A stretch of DNA of 64,000 nt, taken from contig NZ_CP163512.1 of assembly GCF_041075285.1 (NCBI RefSeq), positions 3,472,001 to 3,536,000 of the forward strand, written 5' to 3'. The stretch comes from Providencia rettgeri (lineage in GTDB: Bacteria > Pseudomonadota > Gammaproteobacteria > Enterobacterales > Enterobacteriaceae). The notes below the pieces were generated by a model. It did not search any database. It worked only from the letters and a program-made list of their open reading frames with translations, and was not told the origin of the DNA. Made by a program: the position numbers and the translations under genes. Position 1 is the stretch's first letter, and every line of letters starts with the position of its first letter. Below, one piece after another: positions 56,489-64,000 of the stretch.

Positions 56489-57502
56489 CTATCGCATTAT
56501 TTTATGGATAAAATACTGAATATAAATCATAACACCAGAAAAAACTTTTCCTTGGTTAAATAAATGCTTCGCACAGTAACGCAAGTGGTTACTGCTATTT
56601 GCTTTTAATAAAGGAATATTCTTCCAAGGTGAGGCATTTTTTGCATCAACAAAAGATTGAGCCGTTGGATAATTCGCCCATTCATGCCAAGGTTTTGTTG
56701 GGCCAATATAGTGGATTAGAACCGTTTCAGGCGTTATGGGGTTTTCTTTTTTACCTTTTTGCAGTTCGTAGTTGATGCTGTATTGAGTATTGTATTTTCC
56801 ATCAAGGTAAATAACTTTCTCAGTTAGAAGCATATTTAAAATATCCTGATCTAAATAGGATAACTTAGCTTTAATGGCATCTTGAGAAAGTAATTCCATT
56901 GCTTTAGTCGATATGTCAAATTTTGACCAGTTCACTAAATTAAGGACTAAAAAGCCTGCATTAAAATACCCTGAAGCGATACTTGGGACTCCTAAAGCAT
57001 CCGCCCTTTTTTGCCACCATATGCTGTCTCTTTCAGGTACAACAGCAGCAATTTCGTTCGGTTCAAATTGAATGTCTAATAACGGCTTTAATGAGCCTTG
57101 GCACATGATATCCGCATCCATGTAGATCATTCTTTCTAATTGATTTGAAAAATAATCCGCAATGATAAACCTGAAATAGGTTGCATAAGACCAATTTTTA
57201 GTGCTTGGCAGCGATTTTAATTGTTCACAATCAACCAGATAAACCTTAATACTCGTTTTGTATTGCTCCGCGAGTTGTTTAAATAATTGCGATTGTTCAT
57301 CGTCAAAATAGTCGGTAAAAACATGGAATGAAAATGAGATATCAGAATTTGTTTTTAATAGTGATGCAATAGAAATCCCACAGCCATACAAAAAGTTACG
57401 GTCAATACCATACGAAATATGCAAGCTATCACCAGTAATAACAGCTTCAGATGATGACAAATCAATCTGTTTTGTGACTGCATTTTCCTTATTGAAGAAC
57501 AT
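56489..57502 (-). CDS. GT8 family LPS-core glycosyltransferase, copy 3
   Basis: 337 residues. LHISYGIDRNFLYGCGISIA, MIYMDADIMCQG, YFNAGFLVLNLVNW, SYLDQDILNMLL and HYIGPTKPWHEW. Closest in base use to waaP/waaG, so probably the long-standing core transferase of this operon. It starts 29 bases after waaP. Donor sugar (glucose or galactose class) not determinable. Confidence 0.9.
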   Translation of the reverse strand: MFFNKENAVTKQIDLSSSEAVITGDSLHISYGIDRNFLYGCGISIASLLKTNSDISFSFHVFTDYFDDEQSQLFKQLAEQYKTSIKVYLVDCEQLKSLPSTKNWSYATYFRFIIADYFSNQLERMIYMDADIMCQGSLKPLLDIQFEPNEIAAVVPERDSIWWQKRADALGVPSIASGYFNAGFLVLNLVNWSKFDISTKAMELLSQDAIKAKLSYLDQDILNMLLTEKVIYLDGKYNTQYSINYELQKGKKENPITPETVLIHYIGPTKPWHEWANYPTAQSFVDAKNASPWKNIPLLKANSSNHLRYCAKHLFNQGKVFSGVMIYIQYFIHKIMR

Positions 57503-57531
57503 GTATTCTGTCTCTCTAATTTCGATTGTAT

Positions 57532-58329
57532 TTACAATGATTTTCTAATTGTACGTTCTTTAATCTTTTCTGCTTTACGACTAACTTTCTCGATAAGCGC
57601 TTGCTCTTGTTTTAAAATTTCTTTTAGTGGCAAGGCAAAATAAATCCTCATAAAACGAAAAATATCACGCGGTGTTAAACCAATGTTTAATGAAGAATAA
57701 TAGAGGCCAATTAAATCTTTGTCACGCCAACGTGTTGGAACGGATTTTCGAAGTTGCGCTCGGTGCAAGTCAATCACCGATATTTTTAATTCACTTTCGT
57801 TACCTGTGAATGGTAAATGCAATAAGAAATGGCAAATATAGCAGTCACGGTGGTTTATACCTGTTTTGTGCATCTCACGCACCATTTTAGCGACTCGGCG
57901 AATAATCATTTGTTTGGTGCGAAACAACGGAGGCTCATTTAACCAGTTTGCACAGTAATCTTCCAAACTAATAGTGGGTGTTAAATCTTCCGTAATAATA
58001 AAGGAGTGGCGGCGAAGGGGGTTTATGCCTTTTTGCCCAAATGCACGCCCATTCATTGTATCGACTCCCACTTGTGTAAGTCGATGAATTGCATTCCACT
58101 CTCTATCTGCGCCTAAAACAGGTAGCCGAAAAGAAATAAGATTTTTCAGGACTTCTTTTAATGTTGTGCCGTAGTGAATTTTAATAAAATAGCTGCGGTT
58201 TGCTATCTCAAAGCGTAGCGTTTTTCTCGTTTCTAATGCACGAAAAACTTCACCTTGCAGTTTATCCGTTTCAATAAACGGGTCTTTATTTTTCCAAAGT
58301 TCATCAAAAGGTGATTTTAATTCAATCAT
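57532..58329 (-). CDS. waaP: LPS core heptose(I) kinase WaaP
   Basis: Phosphorylates the first heptose, which stabilises the outer membrane. 265 residues. Kinase-like motifs: [45 protein letters not shown], catalytic [14 protein letters not shown] and [11 protein letters not shown] (metal-binding Asp). Overlaps the waaG end by eight bases. Confidence 0.95.
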   Translation of the reverse strand: MIELKSPFDELWKNKDPFIETDKLQGEVFRALETRKTLRFEIANRSYFIKIHYGTTLKEVLKNLISFRLPVLGADREWNAIHRLTQVGVDTMNGRAFGQKGINPLRRHSFIITEDLTPTISLEDYCANWLNEPPLFRTKQMIIRRVAKMVREMHKTGINHRDCYICHFLLHLPFTGNESELKISVIDLHRAQLRKSVPTRWRDKDLIGLYYSSLNIGLTPRDIFRFMRIYFALPLKEILKQEQALIEKVSRKAEKIKERTIRKSL

Positions 58330-59446
58330 TTTGGCACCCTAAAATAATATCAGCTGCCTTTTGCGGTAAGCTATACAAGTCTTCCGTATCTGCAAAATGT
58401 TGGGCATTTTTCACCCACTGTAAGCGCTTTTCAGTGTCTTCTAAAGCATTTTGTAATGCATGGTTAAGTTGTGATTGCGCAAAAGGTTCGCTAATAACAA
58501 CCCCACATTGCGCTTTTTGAATAAATGGGGCATACCCACACACTTCAGTGACAATAATAGGTAACCCCGCCGTCATCGCTTCGAGTAATACGATACCCGC
58601 CGCTTCTTGGTAGGCCGGATGCATTAAGATATCGGCCGCAGCCATTAATTCTGCAATATCATTGCGCCCACTAAAGAAAGAGACTTGCTGACTAATGCCT
58701 AATGTGGCTGCTAGTTGCTGGTATTTAGCTGGTTTATCTTGACCTACCACCAGCAAATACGTATTTTTTTTGATATTTTCAGGCAGTGCAGCAAGGGCTT
58801 TCAACGTGCGGTCAACCCCTTTACGTTTAAAATCGGAGCCCACTTGCAGTAACAAAAATGCGGATTCTGAGATTTGGTTTTTTTGGCGATAAATACGCTT
58901 TGCATCCGCAATTTGCTTATCATATTTGCGATCCAGCGCTATCCCTGGTGGCAACATATGAAAACGCACATCTTCGGTTTGATAGTGTTTTTTGAAATGT
59001 GCAATTTGATGGGGTGTTAACATTAATAATTGAGTCGGCTTGCCCATTGCAAAAACCGCTTTTTCAAATGCCGCATAATGTTTATAACGCGGTGTTAGTT
59101 TATAGAAAAAGCCTTTTTCTTCAGCAACTTTCTGTGCATAACACACATCAGCGGCATAATAAATATCCAAACCAGGCATCTTATTAAAGCCGACAATACG
59201 GTCAACTGGATGCTGTTTGATATTTGCCAGCACCCAATCACAATACTGTGCATTTCGCCCATGGTTGGTACTGGAAGTAACGGGGACAATGACTATCTCA
59301 AACCCATCGGGCTTTTCGCCTTCCCACGATTGGGTATACACTCGCACATGATGGCCACGAGATTGGCATTCTGTTGCAATACGCAAAAAATCGCGCTGTA
59401 AACCGCCAAAAGGGAAGTATTTATACAAGCAAAATGCCAATTTCAT
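58322..59446 (-). CDS. waaG: LPS core glucosyltransferase I WaaG
   Basis: GT4 enzyme adding the first outer-core hexose to heptose II. 374 residues as in E. coli. [53 protein letters not shown] and the donor-site [13 protein letters not shown] are diagnostic. One base after the waaQ stop. Confidence 0.96.
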   Translation of the reverse strand: MKLAFCLYKYFPFGGLQRDFLRIATECQSRGHHVRVYTQSWEGEKPDGFEIVIVPVTSSTNHGRNAQYCDWVLANIKQHPVDRIVGFNKMPGLDIYYAADVCYAQKVAEEKGFFYKLTPRYKHYAAFEKAVFAMGKPTQLLMLTPHQIAHFKKHYQTEDVRFHMLPPGIALDRKYDKQIADAKRIYRQKNQISESAFLLLQVGSDFKRKGVDRTLKALAALPENIKKNTYLLVVGQDKPAKYQQLAATLGISQQVSFFSGRNDIAELMAAADILMHPAYQEAAGIVLLEAMTAGLPIIVTEVCGYAPFIQKAQCGVVISEPFAQSQLNHALQNALEDTEKRLQWVKNAQHFADTEDLYSLPQKAADIILGCQND

Positions 59447-59447
59447 G

Positions 59448-60512
59448 TTAATACCTTGTCATTTTTGAACGGATATTCATTGGCAACAATTTTTCAGTTG
59501 CTTTAATGACATCTGATGCAGGAATGATGGATAGATATTTTTTATTTCTGTCCAGTTCGTCCCGTGGCGGCATTGTTTCATAATCACCCGCCCAGAATTG
59601 CACCGCATTTTCTGTCCAAGGACGCCAAAATATATGGTTGGTTGCGCCAAAAAGGCAAACAATAGGTGTATTTACCGCAGCCGCAATGTGCATCGGAGCA
59701 GAATCAACGCCAATAAACAGTGCCGCATGAGCGATCAGCGCACCAAGTTCAGGGAACGTGGTTTTACCGGCTAATTCAACAACGGGTTTTGTTTGGCAAC
59801 CATTCGCAATATGATCCACACAGTCAAGATCTTCTTTACTCGGCCCCGATGTTAACACCACTTGGTAACCACGAAGTTGTAGCGCATCAATAACCGCAGA
59901 GAACTTCTCATCATCCCAACACTTAAAAATTTGTCGTGCTGTTGGTTGAATAACCACATAACTACTGTGCACACCTAAGTCTAATAGCTTTTGGTCAATA
60001 TTTTTCCAATCATCTTGTGTGTAAGACATCGTTAGATTTGTTTTAAGCTCTTTTAATTTTAAAGGCTTAAGCACAGAGAGATTGTTTAAAACAACGTGTT
60101 CCCCTTCTGGGACCGTTAAGTGCGTAAAACTGTTACGCCAATATTTAGAATCACGATGACCAAATTGGTGTGAGATTTTTGTTTCTGCCGGGATAGCACG
60201 CACCAGTAAACTGACCATCCACTGATCTGCCAAATTAACAACCAAATCGTATTTATTTTTACGCAGCGTTAGGAGCAATTTGATAAAATTGCATCCTTTT
60301 CTTATTCCGCTACTTTTTTTATTCGCTATCCCATATAGCGCATTAATTTCGCTATTTTCAGATAAAATAGGGCGCGTATCCTGATAAAGCAAAACATCAA
60401 TTTCAGCATCAGGATATTGGTGTTTTAATGAGCTGATAACTGGCGTTGTCAGCAACATGTCCCCATGAAACCGCATCTTGATAACAAGAATTTTTTTAAA
60501 CTGTTTTTTCAC
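59448..60512 (-). CDS. waaQ: LPS core heptosyltransferase III WaaQ
   Basis: GT9 enzyme adding the side-chain heptose. 354 residues. ILVIKMRFHGDMLLTTPVIS at the N-terminus, VIQPTARQIFKCWDDEKF, and HAALFIGVDSAPMHIAAAV. First gene of the waaQ-waaG-waaP-GT8-GT8 operon. I found no JUMPstart element in the roughly 200 bases upstream, unlike the E. coli waaQ operon. Confidence 0.95.
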   Translation of the reverse strand: MKKQFKKILVIKMRFHGDMLLTTPVISSLKHQYPDAEIDVLLYQDTRPILSENSEINALYGIANKKSSGIRKGCNFIKLLLTLRKNKYDLVVNLADQWMVSLLVRAIPAETKISHQFGHRDSKYWRNSFTHLTVPEGEHVVLNNLSVLKPLKLKELKTNLTMSYTQDDWKNIDQKLLDLGVHSSYVVIQPTARQIFKCWDDEKFSAVIDALQLRGYQVVLTSGPSKEDLDCVDHIANGCQTKPVVELAGKTTFPELGALIAHAALFIGVDSAPMHIAAAVNTPIVCLFGATNHIFWRPWTENAVQFWAGDYETMPPRDELDRNKKYLSIIPASDVIKATEKLLPMNIRSKMTRY

Positions 60513-60671
60513 CAGGCACTCTTAGTCAGGTCTATATGTAAAATTAAAAAGACAATAGATATTTGACAATAAATATCATTATTAATTCAATGAATACTCT
60601 CTATGTTACTACTTTCAAGATAATGGTCATAGCCTCGCGTGCGCATATCTCTATTCAATTAAAATTTAGGC

Positions 60672-60702
60672 AAAAAAAAACTCAGCCAAGGCTGAGTTTT
60701 TA
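60672..60702 (-). terminator. Terminator after rpmG
   Basis: On the minus strand CTCAGC-CTTG-GCTGAG is followed by nine T residues; it closes rpmB-rpmG. Confidence 0.92.
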
Positions 60703-60717
60703 ACGCAGAAAGCAAAA

Positions 60718-60888
<171 letters not shown>

Positions 60889-60896
60889 TTAGCTCC

Positions 60897-61154
<258 letters not shown>

Positions 61155-61385
61155 TCAGCTCGAGCTTTTTTGTTCTGGGTATGGCCGCCTCGTCAGGCTT
61201 AGGAGCCCATCTCAGCAAACTTTCATTGACTGAAAAAACCGTTTATACCTGAGTAAAAATTTACTGAGATAGGCCCTTCTCGCCAAACCCAAGATCCTTA
61301 AAGGTGGCGTAGTATACGCTTTCAATCGTTTTCACTCAAGCCCAACAGCGTAAAAGTTGTCATTTTTTAGACAAAAAAAATAATT

Positions 61386-62063
61386 TTATAACCATCCCCG
61401 TTCCACAAAAGAGACGCATTGCTTATGCCCGACCACAAAATGGTCAAGTAACTTCACCCCCATAATAGAACAAGCACTTTCAATCCGCTCAGTCACCTGC
61501 CTATCTGCCATACTTGGTTCAGGGTTACCTGATGGATGGTTATGGGCCAAAATGATTGAACTTGCATTCATTTTAATTGCAAAACGAATAATTTCTCTTG
61601 GATGCACTTCTACGCGGTTTAATGTGCCCTTAAACATTTCTTCATGGCAAATAATTTGATTTCGGGTATTTAAAAAAAGCACCACAAAAACCTCACGCTC
61701 TTGCCCCGCAAACAAATCAAGCAACCTCGATTTTAAACGGTCAGGCTCGCTTATCACATCTTCATGAAGAAATTGTTCTGAGAAAAAACGACGGGCTAGC
61801 TCACTGACCGCTTGTAGCTGGGTAAACTTGCAATTACCCATGCCTTTACATCCCATTAGCCGCGTATAGTCAGCTTGAATTAATAAATACAACGAACCAA
61901 ATTCATTAATCAGGCGTTCCGCAAACTTTAAGACCGGTTCACCTTGGCTGCCAGTTCGTAAAAAAATGGCTAACAATTCGGCATCTGATAGCGCCGCTGC
62001 ACCATAGGCCAATAGCTTCTCTCTTGGGGGTAAGTTTTGATATTCATCCATTATATTATCCAT
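61386..62063 (-). CDS. radC: RadC family JAB-domain protein
   Basis: 225 residues from ATG 62063 (AGGAG 11 bases upstream); ATG 62051 is an alternative, and the frame to 62111 begins with TTG. N-terminal helix-hairpin-helix-like region (PREKLLAYGAAALSDAELL; MGCKGMGNCKFTQLQAV) and a C-terminal JAMM metal-binding motif HVEVHPREI-type VEVHPREIIRFAIK with AHNHPSGNPEPSMAD. A role in DNA repair was once proposed, but the biochemical function is unsettled. Divergent from coaBC. Confidence 0.94.
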   Translation of the reverse strand: MDNIMDEYQNLPPREKLLAYGAAALSDAELLAIFLRTGSQGEPVLKFAERLINEFGSLYLLIQADYTRLMGCKGMGNCKFTQLQAVSELARRFFSEQFLHEDVISEPDRLKSRLLDLFAGQEREVFVVLFLNTRNQIICHEEMFKGTLNRVEVHPREIIRFAIKMNASSIILAHNHPSGNPEPSMADRQVTERIESACSIMGVKLLDHFVVGHKQCVSFVERGWL

Positions 62064-62234
62064 CCCTGAACGCTCTCCTACCACTTTTATTGCATTTTCA
62101 ATAGAGCGCAATGGCGTGTATAAGGCTTTGCGTAGCGCTTCGCAAAAATAATAAGTTGATGCGAAATCGAGCGCGCCACCTAAACGCGCAATGTGGTAAT
62201 ATGCCGTTCATGTTGAGCAAAGCGGATAAAAATA

Positions 62235-63446
62235 ATGAATCAACTATCACTATTGGGTAAACAGATAGTTATTGGTATCAGCGGGGGGATCGCCGCCTAT
62301 AAAATCCCAGAACTGACGCGTCGCTTACGTGATCAAGGTGCAATTGTGCGTGTCGTGATGACTCAAGGCGCAAAGGCCTTTATTACCCCTCTGACTTTAC
62401 AAGCCGTCTCTGGTCACCCGGTTGCTGACGACTTATTAGATCCTGCCGCTGAAGCGGCAATGGGTCATATTGAATTAGCTAAATGGGCAGATCTCATTAT
62501 TTTAGCCCCAGCAACAGCGGACTTAATTGCTCGGCTTAATGCGGGTATGGCGAATGATTTACTCACCACAATTTGCCTTGCCAGTGCTGCACCGATCGCG
62601 GTTGTGCCAGCAATGAACCAACAAATGTATCGTGCTTATGCAACACAAGATAATTTAATCAGATTGAAACAACGCCAATATATGATTTGGGGACCCGCAG
62701 ATGGGAGCCAAGCCTGTGGTGATATTGGTCCAGGTCGCATGATTGATCCACTCGACATTGTTCGTCTGGCTGGTGAATATTTCAATCCTAAGCTAGATTT
62801 ACAAGGCATAAAACTGATGATCACCGCAGGCCCTACTCGCGAAGACTTGGATCCTGTTCGGTTTATCAGCAATCACAGTTCCGGAAAAATGGGGTTCGCT
62901 ATCGCCCAAGCGGCAAGTCAACGAGGAGCCATAGTGACGCTAGTTGCAGGGCCTGTGAACCTAGAGACACCCATAGGCGTTAATCGGATTAACGTGGTAA
63001 GTGGCTTAGATATGTATGAAAAAGTGCACCAATCTGTCACTGAGCAAGATATTTTTATTGGCTGCGCGGCTGTTGCCGACTATCGAGCCAAGGTTGTCGC
63101 TGAAAATAAAATAAAAAAACAAGGGGATGAGTTTACGATCACACTTGTCAAAAACCCAGATATTGTGGCAAGTGTTGGCGCGCTTACAGAAAATCGCCCT
63201 TATGTGGTCGGATTTGCAGCGGAAACACAAAATGTGGAAGAATACGCACGACAAAAACGACAACAAAAACAATTAGATTTAATTTGTGCTAATGATGTTT
63301 CCCTTGCTGATAATGGGTTTAATAGCGACAACAACGCATTACACTTGTTTGATGCCAAAGGCGATACACGCTTGCCACATAGTAGTAAAATCGAATTAAG
63401 CCACTATTTACTTGACGAGATACTTCAACGTTATGAAAAAAATTGA
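62235..63446 (+). CDS. coaBC: Phosphopantothenoylcysteine decarboxylase / synthetase CoaBC (Dfp)
   Basis: Bifunctional coenzyme A enzyme. 403 residues. N-terminal flavoprotein Coa[20 protein letters not shown], active-site histidine [26 protein letters not shown] and the substrate-flap region with [13 protein letters not shown]-terminal Coa[29 protein letters not shown] and catalytic [19 protein letters not shown]. Overlaps dut by 14 bases. Confidence 0.97.
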   Translation: MNQLSLLGKQIVIGISGGIAAYKIPELTRRLRDQGAIVRVVMTQGAKAFITPLTLQAVSGHPVADDLLDPAAEAAMGHIELAKWADLIILAPATADLIARLNAGMANDLLTTICLASAAPIAVVPAMNQQMYRAYATQDNLIRLKQRQYMIWGPADGSQACGDIGPGRMIDPLDIVRLAGEYFNPKLDLQGIKLMITAGPTREDLDPVRFISNHSSGKMGFAIAQAASQRGAIVTLVAGPVNLETPIGVNRINVVSGLDMYEKVHQSVTEQDIFIGCAAVADYRAKVVAENKIKKQGDEFTITLVKNPDIVASVGALTENRPYVVGFAAETQNVEEYARQKRQQKQLDLICANDVSLADNGFNSDNNALHLFDAKGDTRLPHSSKIELSHYLLDEILQRYEKN

Positions 63447-63888
63447 CCTAAAAATCCTTGATAGCCGTATCGGTAATGAGTTTCCTTTACCTACTTATGC
63501 AACAACAGGCTCAGCAGGCTTAGACTTACGCGCTTGCCTTGATGCACCTATTGATTTGGCACCAGGTCAAACAGAATTAATCCCAACAGGTTTGGCGATC
63601 CATATCGCGGATGAAAGCCTTGCGGCCGTTATTCTGCCTCGCTCAGGGTTAGGTCATAAACACGGCGTTGTACTCGGAAACCTTGTCGGCCTTATTGATT
63701 CAGATTATCAAGGCCAACTGATGGTTTCTGTTTGGAACCGTGGTGATAAAACCTTCACTGTGGAGCCTGGTGAACGTATGGCACAAATGGTTTTTGTTCC
63801 TGTTGTTCAAGCTGAATTTAATCTCGTTGATGATTTTGATGCAACCGAACGTGGTGAAGGTGGATTTGGCCATTCGGGTCGCCAATAA
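63433..63888 (+). CDS. dut: Deoxyuridine 5'-triphosphate nucleotidohydrolase (dUTPase)
   Basis: Converts dUTP to dUMP, keeping uracil out of DNA. 151 residues from ATG 63433; the frame to 63412 lies inside coaBC. Five dUTPase motifs in order: [43 protein letters not shown] and the C-terminal [12 protein letters not shown]. Confidence 0.97.
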   Translation: MKKIDLKILDSRIGNEFPLPTYATTGSAGLDLRACLDAPIDLAPGQTELIPTGLAIHIADESLAAVILPRSGLGHKHGVVLGNLVGLIDSDYQGQLMVSVWNRGDKTFTVEPGERMAQMVFVPVVQAEFNLVDDFDATERGEGGFGHSGRQ

Positions 63889-63915
63889 ATAAAATATATT
63901 GATATTTAATATGCT

Positions 63916-63945
63916 ATATAGAACCTGTTTTAGGTTCTATATTTA
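63916..63945 (+). terminator. Terminator after dut
   Basis: ATATAGAACCT (63916-63926) pairs with AGGTTCTATAT (63932-63942), 5-base loop, short T tract. Confidence 0.8.
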
Positions 63946-64000
63946 TCAATTAAAACAATCAGTCGCATATTACCAAACAGAAAAATTGCTCAAAATTTAC

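Noticed and set aside
60513..60670. Search for JUMPstart/ops before waaQ
   Set aside because: No GGCGGTAG-like core in either orientation; RfaH control of the core operon is not supported here.

Overview
The window looks like a chromosome segment of a Morganellaceae enterobacterium, most likely Providencia (Proteus is the main alternative). The reasons are the gene order cpxP-cpxR-cpxA, surface-polysaccharide locus, wza-wzb-wzc-galE, trmL(yibK), cysE-gpsA-secB, followed by an LPS-core block (hldD-waaF-waaC ... waaA-coaD-mutM-waaL ... waaP-waaG-waaQ) and rpmG-rpmB-radC-coaBC-dut. A polysaccharide locus between cpxA and yibK is, from memory of the literature, the Providencia O-antigen position. 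The species call is inference.

Region 1 (1-13.2 kb) is the integrase-side half of a P2-like prophage. It runs terminase gpP (cut by the window edge) - portal gpQ - cos region - a three-gene accessory operon - replication initiator gpA - small early genes (with a Dam methylase and a C4 zinc-finger protein) - Cox - C repressor - integrase. It ends at a probable att site fused to the cpxP terminator. The accessory operon (3283-5765) sits where P2 carries tin and old, a position known for defence genes. It encodes an unknown 318-aa protein, a membrane-plus-helix-turn-helix protein and a TIGR04255-like protein, behind three phased TTACACA repeats. It is the best candidate for an undescribed system.

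Region 2 (13.2-18.1 kb) is host: cpxP divergent from cpxRA with a consensus CpxR box, then wzi.

Region 3 (18.6-27.2 kb) is a very AT-rich Wzx/Wzy polysaccharide locus behind a JUMPstart/ops element. It carries a licA-licB-licC-licD-like set (phosphocholine activation and transfer), a flippase, an EpsG-type polymerase, GT2 and GT4 glycosyltransferases, and a Stealth phosphotransferase gene split in two at an A7 run that contains an A AAA AAG slippery heptamer. Export genes wza-wzb-wzc and galE follow (27.3-32.1 kb) with ordinary base composition.

Region 4 (32.2-42.4 kb) is housekeeping: trmL, a MazEF-type toxin-antitoxin pair, cysE, gpsA, secB, four near-perfect tandem copies of a 123-bp ERIC-like element, yibN, envC, yibQ, tdh and kbl. 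grxC and gpmI, which E. coli has in this neighbourhood, are not here.

Region 5 (42.6-60.5 kb) builds the LPS core: heptose synthesis and transfer, an HtrL/YibB protein, a GT39/ArnT-like membrane transferase, Kdo transferase, O-antigen ligase, three GT8 paralogues around a phosphoethanolamine transferase, and waaP-waaG-waaQ; coaD and mutM lie inside it. Region 6 (60.7-64 kb) is rpmG, rpmB, radC, coaBC and dut. No tRNA, rRNA or CRISPR was seen.
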